A DNA stretch of 64,000 nucleotides from Paracoccus sp. MA. Lineage in GTDB: Bacteria > Pseudomonadota > Alphaproteobacteria > Rhodobacterales > Rhodobacteraceae. Position 1 is the first letter of the stretch; each line of letters opens with the position of its first letter. Under the pieces are notes generated by a model. That model made no database searches and was not told the origin of the DNA. It saw nothing but the letters and a program-made list of their open reading frames with translations. The translations under genes were made by a program, and so were the position numbers. Of the stretch, positions 13,796-22,672 are shown piece after piece. Location: contig NZ_CP087597.1 of assembly GCF_020990385.1 (NCBI RefSeq), positions 581,001 through 645,000 on the forward strand. The letters run 5' to 3'.

Positions 13796-14643
13796 GGAGC
13801 CGCGCTCCTTGGGTCCAGCGCCCGGCGCACGGCATTGCCGACGCCATCGAAGGCCAGGACCAGCCCCAGCAGGCAGAGGCCGGGGAACAGCGCCAGCCAC
13901 CATCGCCCCGCCGCCAGCGTCTTCATGGCATCGGCCAGCAGGATGCCGATGGCGGGGCGCGAGGGCTCCAGCCCGAAGCCGAGGAAGGTCAGCCCGGCCT
14001 CGTGCAGGATCGCGTGGGGGAACAGCAGGATGAAGCCGACGACCGCCTGCGGCAGCAGATGCGGCAGGACATGGCGCAGCAGGACGAAGCCGCGCGAGCG
14101 GCCAAGTGCGTAAGAGCTGCGGACGTAGTCCGACGCCTGCACCTGCATCAGCTCGGCGCGCAGGACCCGGCTGAGGCGCGGCCAGTGCGTCAGCGCCACC
14201 GCCAGGATGACCGCCTGCGTGCCGCCCCCGAAGACGAAGGACAAAAGCACCAGCAGGACCAGATGCGGCAGGCCCAGGAACAGGTCGATCACGAAGGACA
14301 CCGCCGCGTCGGTGGCGCGATGCAGTCCCGCGGCCAGCGCCAGCAGGATGGCCACGATGGTGGAAATGGTGGCTGCGGCGAATCCCACCTGCATGCTGAC
14401 CCCAAGCCCGGCAAGGGTCCGGGCCAGCATGTCGCGCCCCAGCTGGTCGGTGCCGAAGGGATGGGCCAGGGCGGGCGGCTGGAAGCGCGCCTGGAAATCG
14501 GTGCGCATCGCGCTGTCGCCGATCAGCGCCGCCGCGATCCCCAGCGCCGCCAGCAGCAGCAATCCAAGCGCCGGGCGCAGCAGATGGACGGGCAGGGCGG
14601 CGGGCCGGCGCCGGGGGCGCGGGGCGGTCTCGATGCTGCTCAT
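13792..14643 (-). CDS. ABC transporter permease (DppC/NikC-like)
   Basis: A 283-residue inner-membrane permease of the peptide/nickel family: a cytoplasmic N-terminus, a first helix (LGLLLLAALGIAAALIG), the PFGTDQLGRDMLAR motif typical of C-type permeases, further helices, and the EAA-type coupling loop (ALGRSRGFVLLRHVLPHLLP). It pairs with the B-type permease, whose stop overlaps its ATG (ATGA at 14640-14643). Substrate is probably a peptide, opine or metal chelate. Confidence 0.9.
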   Translation of the reverse strand: MSSIETAPRPRRRPAALPVHLLRPALGLLLLAALGIAAALIGDSAMRTDFQARFQPPALAHPFGTDQLGRDMLARTLAGLGVSMQVGFAAATISTIVAILLALAAGLHRATDAAVSFVIDLFLGLPHLVLLVLLSFVFGGGTQAVILAVALTHWPRLSRVLRAELMQVQASDYVRSSYALGRSRGFVLLRHVLPHLLPQAVVGFILLFPHAILHEAGLTFLGFGLEPSRPAIGILLADAMKTLAAGRWWLALFPGLCLLGLVLAFDGVGNAVRRALDPRSAAP

Positions 14644-15659
14644 CCCTCGCTTGCCTCCCGCAGGACGGGGGCCGGGCCGCGCATGCGCGGATCCACGATG
14701 CGGTAGAGGATATCGGCCAGCATGTTGCCGGTCGAGACCACCAGCGTTGCCAGCAGGGTAATGGCCAGCAGCAGCGGCACATCGCCCTTCATCGCCGCCT
14801 CGACCGTGGCGCGGCCAAGGCCGGGATAGGCGAAGACCTGCTCGGCCAGAACCGCACCGCCGAGGATTTCACCGATGGAGGCGAAGAAGATGGTCAGCGC
14901 CGGCAGGGCGGCATTGCGCGCGATGCTGCGCCGGGCGATGTCGCCCGGCCGCGCGCCCTGGGCCAGCGCGAAAAGGACGTGATCGGCTTTCATCAGCTCG
15001 GCCACCTTGGCGCGGGTATGCAGCGCGATCTGCGCGATCCCCAAGAGCGACAGGACCGCAAGCGGCAGGATCAGGTGATGCAACCTCTGGACCCATGTCA
15101 CCTCTTGCGGCAGCGCGCCGATCGGGCCCGAACAGCAAAGCGGCGTCCAGCCCAGATTGACCGAGAACAGGGTCAGCGCCAGCAGCGCCACCCAGAAGGT
15201 CGGGGCCGAGGCCGTCACATAGGCATAGATGCGGATGATCCGGTCGGGCAGCGATCCTTCGCGGATCCCCGCCGTGATGCCCAGGCCGAAGCCCAGCACG
15301 CCCGACAGCAGCCAGGCGGGCAGGGTCAGCAGCAGCGAAGGCAGGATACGCTCGGCCAGCACGGTGCGGACCGGGGCGCCATAGGCGGTGCTCCAGCCCG
15401 CATCGCCCGACAGGATGCGGGTCAGCCAGCGGGTGAACTGGGCAAGGACGGGCTGGTCCAGCCCCCATGCGGCGGCGATCAGCGCCTTCTGCTCGGGGCC
15501 CAGACGCGCGATGGCGGGGCCCAGATAGGCATCGACCGGGTCGACGGGCGAGAGCTTCATCAGCGCGAAAGCCGCCGCCGCCGCAGCCAGCAACAGCAGC
15601 CCCAGCCGCATCAGGCGCAGGGCGATGATCCTGCCCAGACCGCGGCCCGCCAGCATCAT
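14640..15659 (-). CDS. ABC transporter permease (DppB/NikB-like)
   Basis: An inner-membrane permease of about 339 residues. The first helix (LGLLLLAAAAAAFALMKL) is followed by the PVDAYLGP loop of B-type permeases; other helices and the EAA-like loop (ALAQGARPGDIARRSIARNA) follow. The ATG at 15659 is preferred because it overlaps the binding-protein stop as ATGA, like the other junctions of this operon; ATGs at 15671 and 15677 would add 4 or 6 residues. It forms the channel with the C-type permease. Confidence 0.9.
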   Translation of the reverse strand: MMLAGRGLGRIIALRLMRLGLLLLAAAAAAFALMKLSPVDPVDAYLGPAIARLGPEQKALIAAAWGLDQPVLAQFTRWLTRILSGDAGWSTAYGAPVRTVLAERILPSLLLTLPAWLLSGVLGFGLGITAGIREGSLPDRIIRIYAYVTASAPTFWVALLALTLFSVNLGWTPLCCSGPIGALPQEVTWVQRLHHLILPLAVLSLLGIAQIALHTRAKVAELMKADHVLFALAQGARPGDIARRSIARNAALPALTIFFASIGEILGGAVLAEQVFAYPGLGRATVEAAMKGDVPLLLAITLLATLVVSTGNMLADILYRIVDPRMRGPAPVLREASEG

Positions 15660-17236
15660 GGGCAGGTCCATGTCCATTCCGCCAATGATGCGGTGATCGG
15701 CCAGCCATGGCCATGCGGCTCGACCTGGGTCCGGCCCAGGTCGAGGCATTCGCCGACGAAATAGACATGGTCCAGATTGACCAGCCACGCCCATGCCGCA
15801 TCGCCCCTGACGCCGTATTCGGCGGCCGCGGCGGACCAGAGCGGATAGGATTGCTCCAGCGACGGCGCGGCCTGCGCTTCCGCGAAAAGCGCGTCTACCC
15901 TGGGATTGGCGTAATAGGTCGGGTTCAGGTATTCGACCCCCGCCAGCGCACCGTCATAAAGCGCAAACAGCTGATAGGGTGAATGGCTGCCGAAGCCGAA
16001 GACGACCGGCTCGGCATGCATCACCTTTTCGATGCTGCTCCACGAGCCGCCCTTGGGCGTGGCCTCGATCCCCAGCGGGCGCAGCAGCTCGGCGGTGGTT
16101 TCCGCCAGCATCTGCCGGGTGGAATCCGAGGCGGGATAGTGGATCGGAAAGGCGGCGCGGATGCCGCCCTTCACGCGGATGCCGTCCTTGCCTTCCACCC
16201 AGCCCGCATCGTCCAGCAGCCGTTTGGCGCCCGCCAGATCAAAGGACAGGCTGTCGTCCCGACCCTGCCAGGGCAGCCCGTCCGCCGGGCCCCATGCCGG
16301 GGTGCCGTGGCCGTGCAGGGCGACCTCGACGATGGCCTCACGGTCGAGGCCGATATTGATGGCCTGCCGGATCGCCTTGTCAGAGGTCACGGCATTGCCG
16401 AGCTTGCCCCCTGCGGGCGAGAGCTCATCCTGCGGGGGAAGAAACGGCAGGCTCAGCCCGCGATTGTCCACGGTCGGCACGGGGACGGCGCGGAATTTCT
16501 GGGGCGGGTTGCCGGCAAGCGGGGCAGGAACCGAAACTATATCGACCGCGCCCGCCTGCGCCGCCGCCAGGCCGGCGGCCTCGCCGGTGAACAGGAAGGT
16601 CAGGCGGTCGAATGCCGGCTGCTTGCCGTAATATTCGGGATTCCTTTCGACGATCAGCTGCTCGCCCTCGCGCCAGGACACGAAGCGGTAAGGCCCCGAG
16701 CCGATGGGATGGCGGCCGTAATCGGGGCCGTAAGAGGCGGCAGGCAGGATGCCCAGCGTCAGGAAGTTCTCGACGAAGGTGATCCACGGCTTCTTCAGCC
16801 GAAAGACCACGGTGCGGTCGTCGGTGGCGCTTGCGCTGTCCAGCACCGACAGGTCCAGCCCGCCGGCCGAGGTCTTGCCCTGCTCGAAGGTGAAGGCCAC
16901 GTCGCGCGCCGTCAGCGGCGTGCCGTCCGAGAAGCGGGCGTCGTCGCGGATCGTCACCGTCCATGTCAGCCGGTCCTCGGACAGGTGCCATTCCGTCGCC
17001 AGGTCGGGCTGGATGGCCAGGTCCGCATCGCGCCGCAGCAGCGTGGACTGGAACAGCGGATGACCATAGGCGCCCCAGCCCAGCAGGGGATCGAAGCCGG
17101 TTTCCGGCTCGCCGCCGATGGCCAGGACAAGGCTGGTCTTCGGGGCGGAGAAGCCTGCCGCCGGTGCGATCGCCAGCGCCGCGAAAACCCCCAAGGCCAC
17201 GATATGCGAAAATGGGTTGGACTGTCTTTGGGGCAT
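15656..17236 (-). CDS. Family 5 solute-binding protein of the ABC importer
   Basis: A 526-residue periplasmic binding protein (SBP_bac_5). The signal peptide spans about residues 1-30 (cleavage after AAGFSA). The mature N-terminus GGEPETGFDPLLGWGAYGHP and the family motif (RFSDGTPLTARDVAFTFE) are clear, as is YRFVSW in domain II. The ATG at 17236 opens the signal peptide. It is followed directly by the permeases and lies 84 bases after the FAH-type gene. The family binds peptides, opines, nickel or metallophores. A nickel role would fit the nickel-cofactor genes 10 kb away, but that is inference. Confidence 0.9.
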   Translation of the reverse strand: MPQRQSNPFSHIVALGVFAALAIAPAAGFSAPKTSLVLAIGGEPETGFDPLLGWGAYGHPLFQSTLLRRDADLAIQPDLATEWHLSEDRLTWTVTIRDDARFSDGTPLTARDVAFTFEQGKTSAGGLDLSVLDSASATDDRTVVFRLKKPWITFVENFLTLGILPAASYGPDYGRHPIGSGPYRFVSWREGEQLIVERNPEYYGKQPAFDRLTFLFTGEAAGLAAAQAGAVDIVSVPAPLAGNPPQKFRAVPVPTVDNRGLSLPFLPPQDELSPAGGKLGNAVTSDKAIRQAINIGLDREAIVEVALHGHGTPAWGPADGLPWQGRDDSLSFDLAGAKRLLDDAGWVEGKDGIRVKGGIRAAFPIHYPASDSTRQMLAETTAELLRPLGIEATPKGGSWSSIEKVMHAEPVVFGFGSHSPYQLFALYDGALAGVEYLNPTYYANPRVDALFAEAQAAPSLEQSYPLWSAAAAEYGVRGDAAWAWLVNLDHVYFVGECLDLGRTQVEPHGHGWPITASLAEWTWTCP

Positions 17237-17279
17237 GGGCTGGGGCTCTCCGGGCTGGATAGGCAATCTCTCTGCGGCT

Positions 17280-17309
17280 CTGGCCGGTCCCGGCAAGGGA
17301 GCCGGCCAG
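17280..17309 (-). repeat. Intercistronic hairpin before the binding-protein gene
   Basis: CTGGCCGG (17280-17287) pairs with CCGGCCAG (17302-17309) around a 14-base loop, between the FAH-type stop and the binding-protein start. In transporter operons such hairpins commonly set the high level of the binding-protein message. Confidence 0.45.
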
Positions 17310-17319
17310 CAATGGGAGG

Positions 17320-18228
17320 TCAGACCTTCTCGGCCACGCAGTCGTTCACCAGGCGGCCGACGCGCTCGATCTCGACCTCGACATGGTCGCCGGGTTTCAG
17401 CCATTGCGGCGGCTTCATCCCGATGCTGCCGCCGGCGGGGGTGCCGGTAAAGATCACGTCGCCGGGCCGCAGCGTGAAATACTGGCTGAAGAACGAGATG
17501 ATCGTCGGAATGTCGAAGACCATCCCCGCGGTCGAGCCGTTCTGCTTTTCTTCGCCGTTCACGCTTAGCCGGATGTTCAGGTCCGAAGGGTCGCCCACCT
17601 CGTCCTTGGTGACGATCCACGGTCCCATCGGCGCATGGCTGTCCTGCGTCTTGCCGCGCAAGAGCTGGCGGTCGGCGCGCATGTGATCGACGACGACCAC
17701 CTCGTTGCCGCAGGAATAGCCCAGCAGGTAGTCCATCGCGTCTTCCCTTTCCACGAAGCGCGCCTTTCGGCCGATGACCAGCACCAGCTCGGCCTCCCAG
17801 CCGATCATCTCGCTGTTGCGCGGGATGATGATCGGGTCCGAGGTGCCGACCAGCGCGTTGCCATACATCGGGAAATTCGTGATGATTTGCGGCACGTCAT
17901 GGCCCATCTCTTCCAGATGGTCGTAATAGTTCGAGCCGACGCCGATGATCTTTTCGGGACGGGTGATCGGCGCGCCCAGTTCCAGCGAGGCCAGTGGCAG
18001 GACATGGGCGGCATCGGGCCTGGCCAGCGCCTCGCTGACCAGATCGGCGGCCAGGTCCAGCCCGCCCTCGGCATTCAGCAGATCGAAGGTCGAGGCGACC
18101 GCCGCCATCTGCTCGGCCGTCGCATCGGGACGCAGCGCCGCAAGGGCGGCGGCCAGAACGACGACCTGCTCGCCCTCGCAGATGCCCAGCCGCAGGGTCT
18201 TGCCGCTTTTGAATTGAAGGATCTTCAT
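17320..18228 (-). CDS. Fumarylacetoacetate hydrolase-family protein
   Basis: A 302-residue FAH-superfamily enzyme. The N-terminal half is variable; the catalytic C-terminal domain from about residue 90 has IIGVGSNYYDH, the metal-ligand region EMIGWEAELVLVIGRKARFV, DHMRADRQLLRGKTQD, and FTLRPGDVIFTGTPAG. Members are Mg-dependent hydrolases, decarboxylases or isomerases acting on 2-oxo or 2-hydroxy acids, e.g. 2-keto-3-deoxy-acid or acylpyruvate processing. The substrate here is unknown; the neighbouring enolase-superfamily dehydratase and transporter suggest a sugar-acid or hydroxyacid pathway. Its ATG overlaps the folD-remnant stop (ATGA). Confidence 0.9.
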   Translation of the reverse strand: MKILQFKSGKTLRLGICEGEQVVVLAAALAALRPDATAEQMAAVASTFDLLNAEGGLDLAADLVSEALARPDAAHVLPLASLELGAPITRPEKIIGVGSNYYDHLEEMGHDVPQIITNFPMYGNALVGTSDPIIIPRNSEMIGWEAELVLVIGRKARFVEREDAMDYLLGYSCGNEVVVVDHMRADRQLLRGKTQDSHAPMGPWIVTKDEVGDPSDLNIRLSVNGEEKQNGSTAGMVFDIPTIISFFSQYFTLRPGDVIFTGTPAGGSIGMKPPQWLKPGDHVEVEIERVGRLVNDCVAEKV

Positions 18229-18464
18229 GGCATGGTCTCCGTTGCAAGGGGGGCGGTGCCTGTCCCAAGGGCGGGATCGGGCAGGTTCAGCTGGCGATGC
18301 GCCGCGCGCAGCGTGTTGAGCAGCAGGCAGGCGATGGTCATCGGACCCACGCCGCCCGGACCCGGTGCGGTGCCGGTGCGGCCGGCAAGAGCCCCGGCGG
18401 CCTCGGCGATGTTTCCCGTCAGCCGCGCGGCGCAAGCCTTGCCGTCGATGACGCGCGCGCTCAT
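18225..18464 (-). pseudogene. folD: folD remnant with large internal deletion
   Basis: A 79-codon frame whose first 30 residues (MSARVIDGKACAARLTGNIA) match the N-terminus of the bifunctional methylene-THF dehydrogenase/cyclohydrolase FolD. After a junction at APG-PGG it continues with the C-terminal FolD motif GGVGPMTIACLLLNTLRAA. About 210-220 residues between, including the active-site Lys and the nucleotide fold, are missing. The junction has CCGGG on both sides, consistent with loss between short repeats. Reading frame and ATGA couplings to purU and the FAH gene are kept, so expression of the operon is undisturbed, but the product cannot be an enzyme. Confidence 0.85.
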
Positions 18465-19315
18465 TCGAAGACCACGGTGCGATGGCCGTTCAGGAAGACG
18501 CGCCGTTCCAGATGCAGCTTGACGGCCTTGGCCAGCACGCGCGTCTCGATATCGCGGCCCACGGCCACCAGATCGTCGGCGGACAATGTGTGGCTGACGC
18601 GCTCGGTCTGCTGCTCGATGATCGGGCCCTCGTCCAGATCGGCCGTGACGTAATGGGCGGTCGCGCCGATGCTTTTGACGCCGCGATCATAGGCTTGGTG
18701 ATAGGGGTTGGCGCCCTTGAAACTGGGCAGGAAGGAATGGTGGATATTGATGATCCGCCCGAACTGCGCCTTGGAGAAACTGTTCGAAAGCACTTGCATA
18801 TAGCGCGCCAGGACGATGAGGTCGGCGCCGGTGCTGTCGGCCAAGTCCTGCAGGCGCTTTTCCTGCTCGGCCTTGTTTTCCTTGGTGACCGGCCAGTGGT
18901 GATAGGGCAGGCCCGCCGCCTCGGCCGAGGCGCGCGCGTCTTCGTGGTTCGAGACGACCGCGACGATCTCGGCTTTCAGCCAGCCGACCCGGATCTGGTA
19001 CAGCAGATGTTCGAAACAATGGTCGAAGCGCGAGACCATGACGATGATCCTGGGCAGCCGGTCGGCCTCGTAGAGGTTCAGCTGCAGCCCGAAGCGCGAG
19101 ACCGCGGGGGTCAGGGCGTGCCGGATCGCGTCCTTGGTCTTGTCGCCGGGACAGGCAAAGCGGATGCGCAGAAAGAAGCGGCCCGTGGTGCGGTCGCCGA
19201 ACTGCGCGCTTTCCAGGATATTGCCGCCGAAATCGGCCAGCCGTCCCGTGACGGTGGCGACGATGCCCGGCTGGTCATCGCAGGACAAGGTCAGGATATA
19301 TTCTTTTTCAGACAT
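18461..19315 (-). CDS. purU: Formyltetrahydrofolate deformylase
   Basis: A 284-residue PurU. The N-terminal ACT domain (about residues 5-80: LTLSCDDQPGIVATVTGRLA) is followed by the formyltransferase-fold domain with MVSRFDHC, VVSNHEDA and the catalytic stretch NIHHSFLPSFKGANPYHQAY ending in the conserved Asp of DLDEGPII. It hydrolyses 10-formyl-THF to formate and THF. The ATG at 19315 opens SEKEYIL; an upstream TTG is not needed. purU-folD pairs are common in operons for methylated-amine or glycine catabolism, where C1 units must be released; here folD is ruined. Confidence 0.95.
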   Translation of the reverse strand: MSEKEYILTLSCDDQPGIVATVTGRLADFGGNILESAQFGDRTTGRFFLRIRFACPGDKTKDAIRHALTPAVSRFGLQLNLYEADRLPRIIVMVSRFDHCFEHLLYQIRVGWLKAEIVAVVSNHEDARASAEAAGLPYHHWPVTKENKAEQEKRLQDLADSTGADLIVLARYMQVLSNSFSKAQFGRIINIHHSFLPSFKGANPYHQAYDRGVKSIGATAHYVTADLDEGPIIEQQTERVSHTLSADDLVAVGRDIETRVLAKAVKLHLERRVFLNGHRTVVFE

Positions 19316-19652
19316 CAAAGCCGGTCCTTTTTGATCGGGCGGATATTTGAAAAGCGCCCCTATTCATATCGGAGTGCCTCCCGATGGGTTTTATCTTGGA
19401 TTTGGCGTCCTCCAGCCGATGGAAACTCCTGGACAAGGCGCGCAATAAATGCCGCAGTCTCATGCCCCTCCCGCAAGGTTTCGCAAGGTATATGGGTAGG
19501 GCCCGGGCAAGGCTTCTCAAAAAAATTCAACGGGGCGCATTATTATTGCGGTTGTTGGAATGGAGGGGCGGGCGCAGAACCTTGGCCTGACTGCAAGACG
19601 CAAAAAGGGCTGCGATGGCCGCCCGATCGGACCAAGCGCGGAGGAAAGCGGG
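19316..19652. other. Divergent intergenic region, purU / PanE-like
   Basis: This 337-base spacer carries the promoters of the two opposing catabolic operons. It is AT-richer than its surroundings, with A-runs (CAAAAAAATTC near 19520) and CATTATTATTGCGGTTG near 19540. I found no clear riboswitch fold and no strong palindrome; a regulator site cannot be assigned by eye. Confidence 0.5.
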
Positions 19653-20567
19653 ATGAGGATACTGGTCGTTGGCGCAGGGGCCGTCGGCGGATATTTCGGG
19701 GCGCGGCTGGCGGCTGCGGGGCGCGACGTGACCTTCCTGGTCCGCGCGCGTCGGGCGGAACAGTTGCGGCGCGAGGGCATGCAGGTGGTCAGCCCGCATG
19801 GCGACCTGACGATCCGGCCGCAGCTTGTCGAGGCCGCGCAGATCGACGGACCCTATGACCTGATCCTGCTCAGCGTGAAGGCCTATACGCTGGACGGCGC
19901 GATGGAGGATTTCGCCCCCGCGGTCGGCCCCGGCACGATGATCCTGCCCGCCCTGAACGGCATGCGCCATATCGAGCGGCTTGTGGAGAGCTTCGGCGAA
20001 AAGCCGGTGCTGGGCGGGGCCTGCCGCGTGGTGGCGGAACTCAACGACAAGGGCCAGATCGTGCAGATGGCTGAGGTCCAGAGCCTCGTCTATGGCGAGC
20101 GCGACGGCACGATCAGCGACCGCATGCGGGCACTTGACACCATCATGCAGGGGGCGGGCTTCTCGGCGGAATCCTCGGACCGGATCATGCAGATCATGTG
20201 GGACAAATGGGTCAACCTCGCCGCGCTCGGCGGGATCACCTGCCTGCTTGGCGGCGCGGTCGGGCAGGTCGCCTCGGTCCCCGGCGGTGTGCGCTCGGCC
20301 ACGGCGCTTTGCAACGAGGCGCTGGCTGTCGCCGGCGCTTATGGCCATGCCCCGACTGAGCAGGAAGCGGCGCGGGTCGTATCGTCGCTGACCAACCCGG
20401 ACTCGAAGCTGACCGCCTCGATGTATCGCGACATGAAATCCGGCGGCCCGGTCGAGGCCGAGCAGATCCTGGGCGACATGGTCGAAAAGGCCGAGGCCAA
20501 GGGGGTCGAGGTGCCGCTGCTGCGCGCCGCCGCCGTGTCGCTGCGCGTCTACGATGCGAGCCGCTGA
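19653..20567 (+). CDS. 2-dehydropantoate 2-reductase family protein (PanE/ApbA-like)
   Basis: A 304-residue NADPH-dependent ketoacid reductase fold. The Rossmann motif GAGAVGGYFGARLAAAG is at the extreme N-terminus, the catalytic Lys is in SVKAYTL (about residue 72), the Asn motif is in LNGMRH, and the C-terminal domain holds MWDKWVNLAALGGITCL with the second Lys/Asn and a conserved Ser/Asp near SMYRDMKSG. GGAGG precedes the ATG. In this catabolic setting it is more likely to reduce or oxidise another 2-oxo/2-hydroxy acid than to serve pantothenate synthesis. It is first gene of a rightward operon. Confidence 0.85.
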   Translation: MRILVVGAGAVGGYFGARLAAAGRDVTFLVRARRAEQLRREGMQVVSPHGDLTIRPQLVEAAQIDGPYDLILLSVKAYTLDGAMEDFAPAVGPGTMILPALNGMRHIERLVESFGEKPVLGGACRVVAELNDKGQIVQMAEVQSLVYGERDGTISDRMRALDTIMQGAGFSAESSDRIMQIMWDKWVNLAALGGITCLLGGAVGQVASVPGGVRSATALCNEALAVAGAYGHAPTEQEAARVVSSLTNPDSKLTASMYRDMKSGGPVEAEQILGDMVEKAEAKGVEVPLLRAAAVSLRVYDASR

Positions 20568-20606
20568 GAACAGACCGCCGCCCGCCCGAAAACCAAGGAG
20601 AGACGC

Positions 20607-21797
20607 ATGAAGGTCGTCAAGGTCGAAGCCATCGAGATCGAGCAATCCGGGCAGGTGGGCATCCCGTCCTGGCGCCATGTCTTCGCCCGCGTCCATACCG
20701 ACGAGGGCATCACCGGGCTGGGCGAGGTCGGCATGCCCTTCGGCACCGGCGCCCCCGCCGCGGCGCCCATGATCCTGACCCTGGCCGAGCGTTTCGTGCT
20801 GGGCCGCGATCCTTTCGACACTGAGACCGTCTGGGAAACCATGCTGCGCCGCTCGTTCTGGGGCGAGGGCGGCGGGCCGGTGATCTTCGGCGCGATGAGC
20901 GCGCTGGACGCCGCGCTGTGGGACATCAAGGGCCGGGCGCTTGGCAAGCCGGTCCATCGCCTGCTGGGGGCGGCGACGCCCAAGCCGCTGCGCTGCTATG
21001 CCAGCCAGCTGCAATTCGGCTGGGACGATGTGGCGGTGGTGCCGCGCGGCCAGCCCGGTGAATATCGCGAGGTTGCGCAGGCCGCGCGTGCCGAGGGCTA
21101 TGACTGCGTCAAGGTCGATCCGATCATGGTCGATCCGACCGGCGTCCGGAACCCCAATGTCCGCGGGCTGTTCACGCCCGAGGAGCGCAGGCTGTTCCGC
21201 GCCCGGCTGGAGGCCATCCGCGAAGGCGTCGGCCCGGATTGCGACATCATCATCGAGCTGCATTCCTTCAGCTCCTCGGCCGGGGCGTTGCAGGTTTCGG
21301 AACTGGCGAAGGATCTGGGCATCCTCTTCATCGAGGAACCCACGCATTACAACAGCACCCACGCCCATATGAAGGTCGCGCGGCGCTCGGACATCCCGAT
21401 CGCGACGGGCGAAAAGCTTTATACCCGCTGGGGCTTCATGCCCTACCTGGAAGGCGGGGCCGTGGACATGATCCAGCCCGATGTCGGACTGGTCGGCGGA
21501 ATCTCGGAAGCGTTCAAGATCGCGCATCTGGCCCATGCCTACGACGTGGGGGTGCAGGCGCATATCTGCGGCTCGCCCCTGGCCACGGCCATCGGGCTGC
21601 AACTGGAAGCGGCAATCCCGAACTTCGAGATCCACGAGCATCACACCTTCGCCCTGAAGCACACCAACCGCGACCTGTTCGAGCAGGACCTGCAACCCGT
21701 GAATGGCCGCTTCGAGGTGCCGACCGCCCCCGGCTTCGGCATGGATTTCACCGCCGCCGCCGAACGCCAGATGATCCGGCAGGATGTGGCGCTGTAA
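20607..21797 (+). CDS. Enolase-superfamily sugar-acid dehydratase (mandelate racemase/galactonate dehydratase-like)
   Basis: A 396-residue protein with the enolase-superfamily N-terminal capping domain and C-terminal barrel. Visible acid/base and metal residues: Lys/Asp in DCVKVDPIMVDP, Glu in IIIELHSF, Glu in FIEEPTHYN, Glu in ATGEKLYTRWGF, the catalytic His in VQAHICGSP, and Glu in FEIHEHHTF. The His at the end of the barrel and the GEK motif fit the galactonate dehydratase subgroup, which dehydrates acid sugars to 2-keto-3-deoxy acids. The substrate is not readable. It lies 39 bases after the PanE-like gene with AAGGAGAG before the ATG. Confidence 0.9.
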   Translation: MKVVKVEAIEIEQSGQVGIPSWRHVFARVHTDEGITGLGEVGMPFGTGAPAAAPMILTLAERFVLGRDPFDTETVWETMLRRSFWGEGGGPVIFGAMSALDAALWDIKGRALGKPVHRLLGAATPKPLRCYASQLQFGWDDVAVVPRGQPGEYREVAQAARAEGYDCVKVDPIMVDPTGVRNPNVRGLFTPEERRLFRARLEAIREGVGPDCDIIIELHSFSSSAGALQVSELAKDLGILFIEEPTHYNSTHAHMKVARRSDIPIATGEKLYTRWGFMPYLEGGAVDMIQPDVGLVGGISEAFKIAHLAHAYDVGVQAHICGSPLATAIGLQLEAAIPNFEIHEHHTFALKHTNRDLFEQDLQPVNGRFEVPTAPGFGMDFTAAAERQMIRQDVAL

Positions 21798-21829
21798 GGC
21801 ACCGCCGATCCGACAGGAAAGGAACCCTC

Positions 21830-22672
21830 ATGACTTCGCTCGTCACCACCGCCTGGCTTGCCGATCACCTGGACGATCCGCAGGTTGTGCTGCTGGACGC
21901 GTCCTTCAAGCTGCCCGGCGCGACGCCGACCGCGCCCGAGGAATTCGCCGAGCGCCACATCCCCACCGCGCAGTTCTTCGACGTGGACACGGTGGCCGAT
22001 GCCGGCAACCCGCTGCCCCATATGATGCCTTCCGAGGCTGAATTCGCCCGCACCGTGGGCGCCTTGGGGATTTCCAACGATACGATGGTGGTGATCTACG
22101 ACACCCCCGGCCTGATGTCGGCGGGGCGCGCCTGGTGGATGTTTCGCAGCTTCGGCCATCGCAAACTCGCGATCCTTGACGGCGGGCTGAAGGCCTGGAT
22201 GGCCGAGGGGCGGCCGGTGACAACCGAGGTGGCGGCGCGGCCCGCCGCCAGCTATCGGGCACAGCTCAACCCAGCCGCCGTCGCCTCGAAGGCCGATGTG
22301 CTGGCCAATATCGACAGCAAGGCCCGCGATCTGGTCGATGCGCGTTCCGCCGCGCGCTTCGCCGCCGAGGAGAAGGAGGCCCGCCCCGGCCTGCGCTCGG
22401 GCCATGTGCCGGGCAGCCTGAATGTGCCCTTCGACCGCATGACCGATCCGGAGACCGGAAGGATGAAATCGCCGTCAGAGATCGCGCAGGTCTTCCGGCA
22501 GGCCGGGCTGGACATGGAGCGGCCCGTCATCGCCTCCTGCGGCTCGGGCGTGACGGCCTGCGCGCTGGCCTTCGGCCTGCATCTGGCGGGCAAGGACGAT
22601 GTGGCGGTCTATGATGGCTCCTGGGCCGAATGGGGCATGCCGGGCGATACGCCGGTCGCGACCGGGAAATGA
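21830..22672 (+). CDS. sseA: 3-mercaptopyruvate/thiosulfate sulfurtransferase
   Basis: A 280-residue tandem-rhodanese protein. The inactive N-terminal rhodanese spans about residues 5-135 and the catalytic one about 160-275, with the active-site loop CGSGVTACA (Cys about residue 237), the form typical of 3-mercaptopyruvate sulfurtransferases (CG-S-GVT). It transfers sulfur from 3-mercaptopyruvate to a thiol acceptor, giving pyruvate and a persulfide. It sits between hydroxyacid enzymes and a persulfide-dioxygenase-like gene. Its stop overlaps the next start (ATGA). Confidence 0.92.
   Translation: MTSLVTTAWLADHLDDPQVVLLDASFKLPGATPTAPEEFAERHIPTAQFFDVDTVADAGNPLPHMMPSEAEFARTVGALGISNDTMVVIYDTPGLMSAGRAWWMFRSFGHRKLAILDGGLKAWMAEGRPVTTEVAARPAASYRAQLNPAAVASKADVLANIDSKARDLVDARSAARFAAEEKEARPGLRSGHVPGSLNVPFDRMTDPETGRMKSPSEIAQVFRQAGLDMERPVIASCGSGVTACALAFGLHLAGKDDVAVYDGSWAEWGMPGDTPVATGK

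Noticed and set aside
15983..17686. A 567-codon plus-strand open frame opposite the binding-protein gene
   Set aside because: No domain and antisense to a protein with signal peptide and family motifs.
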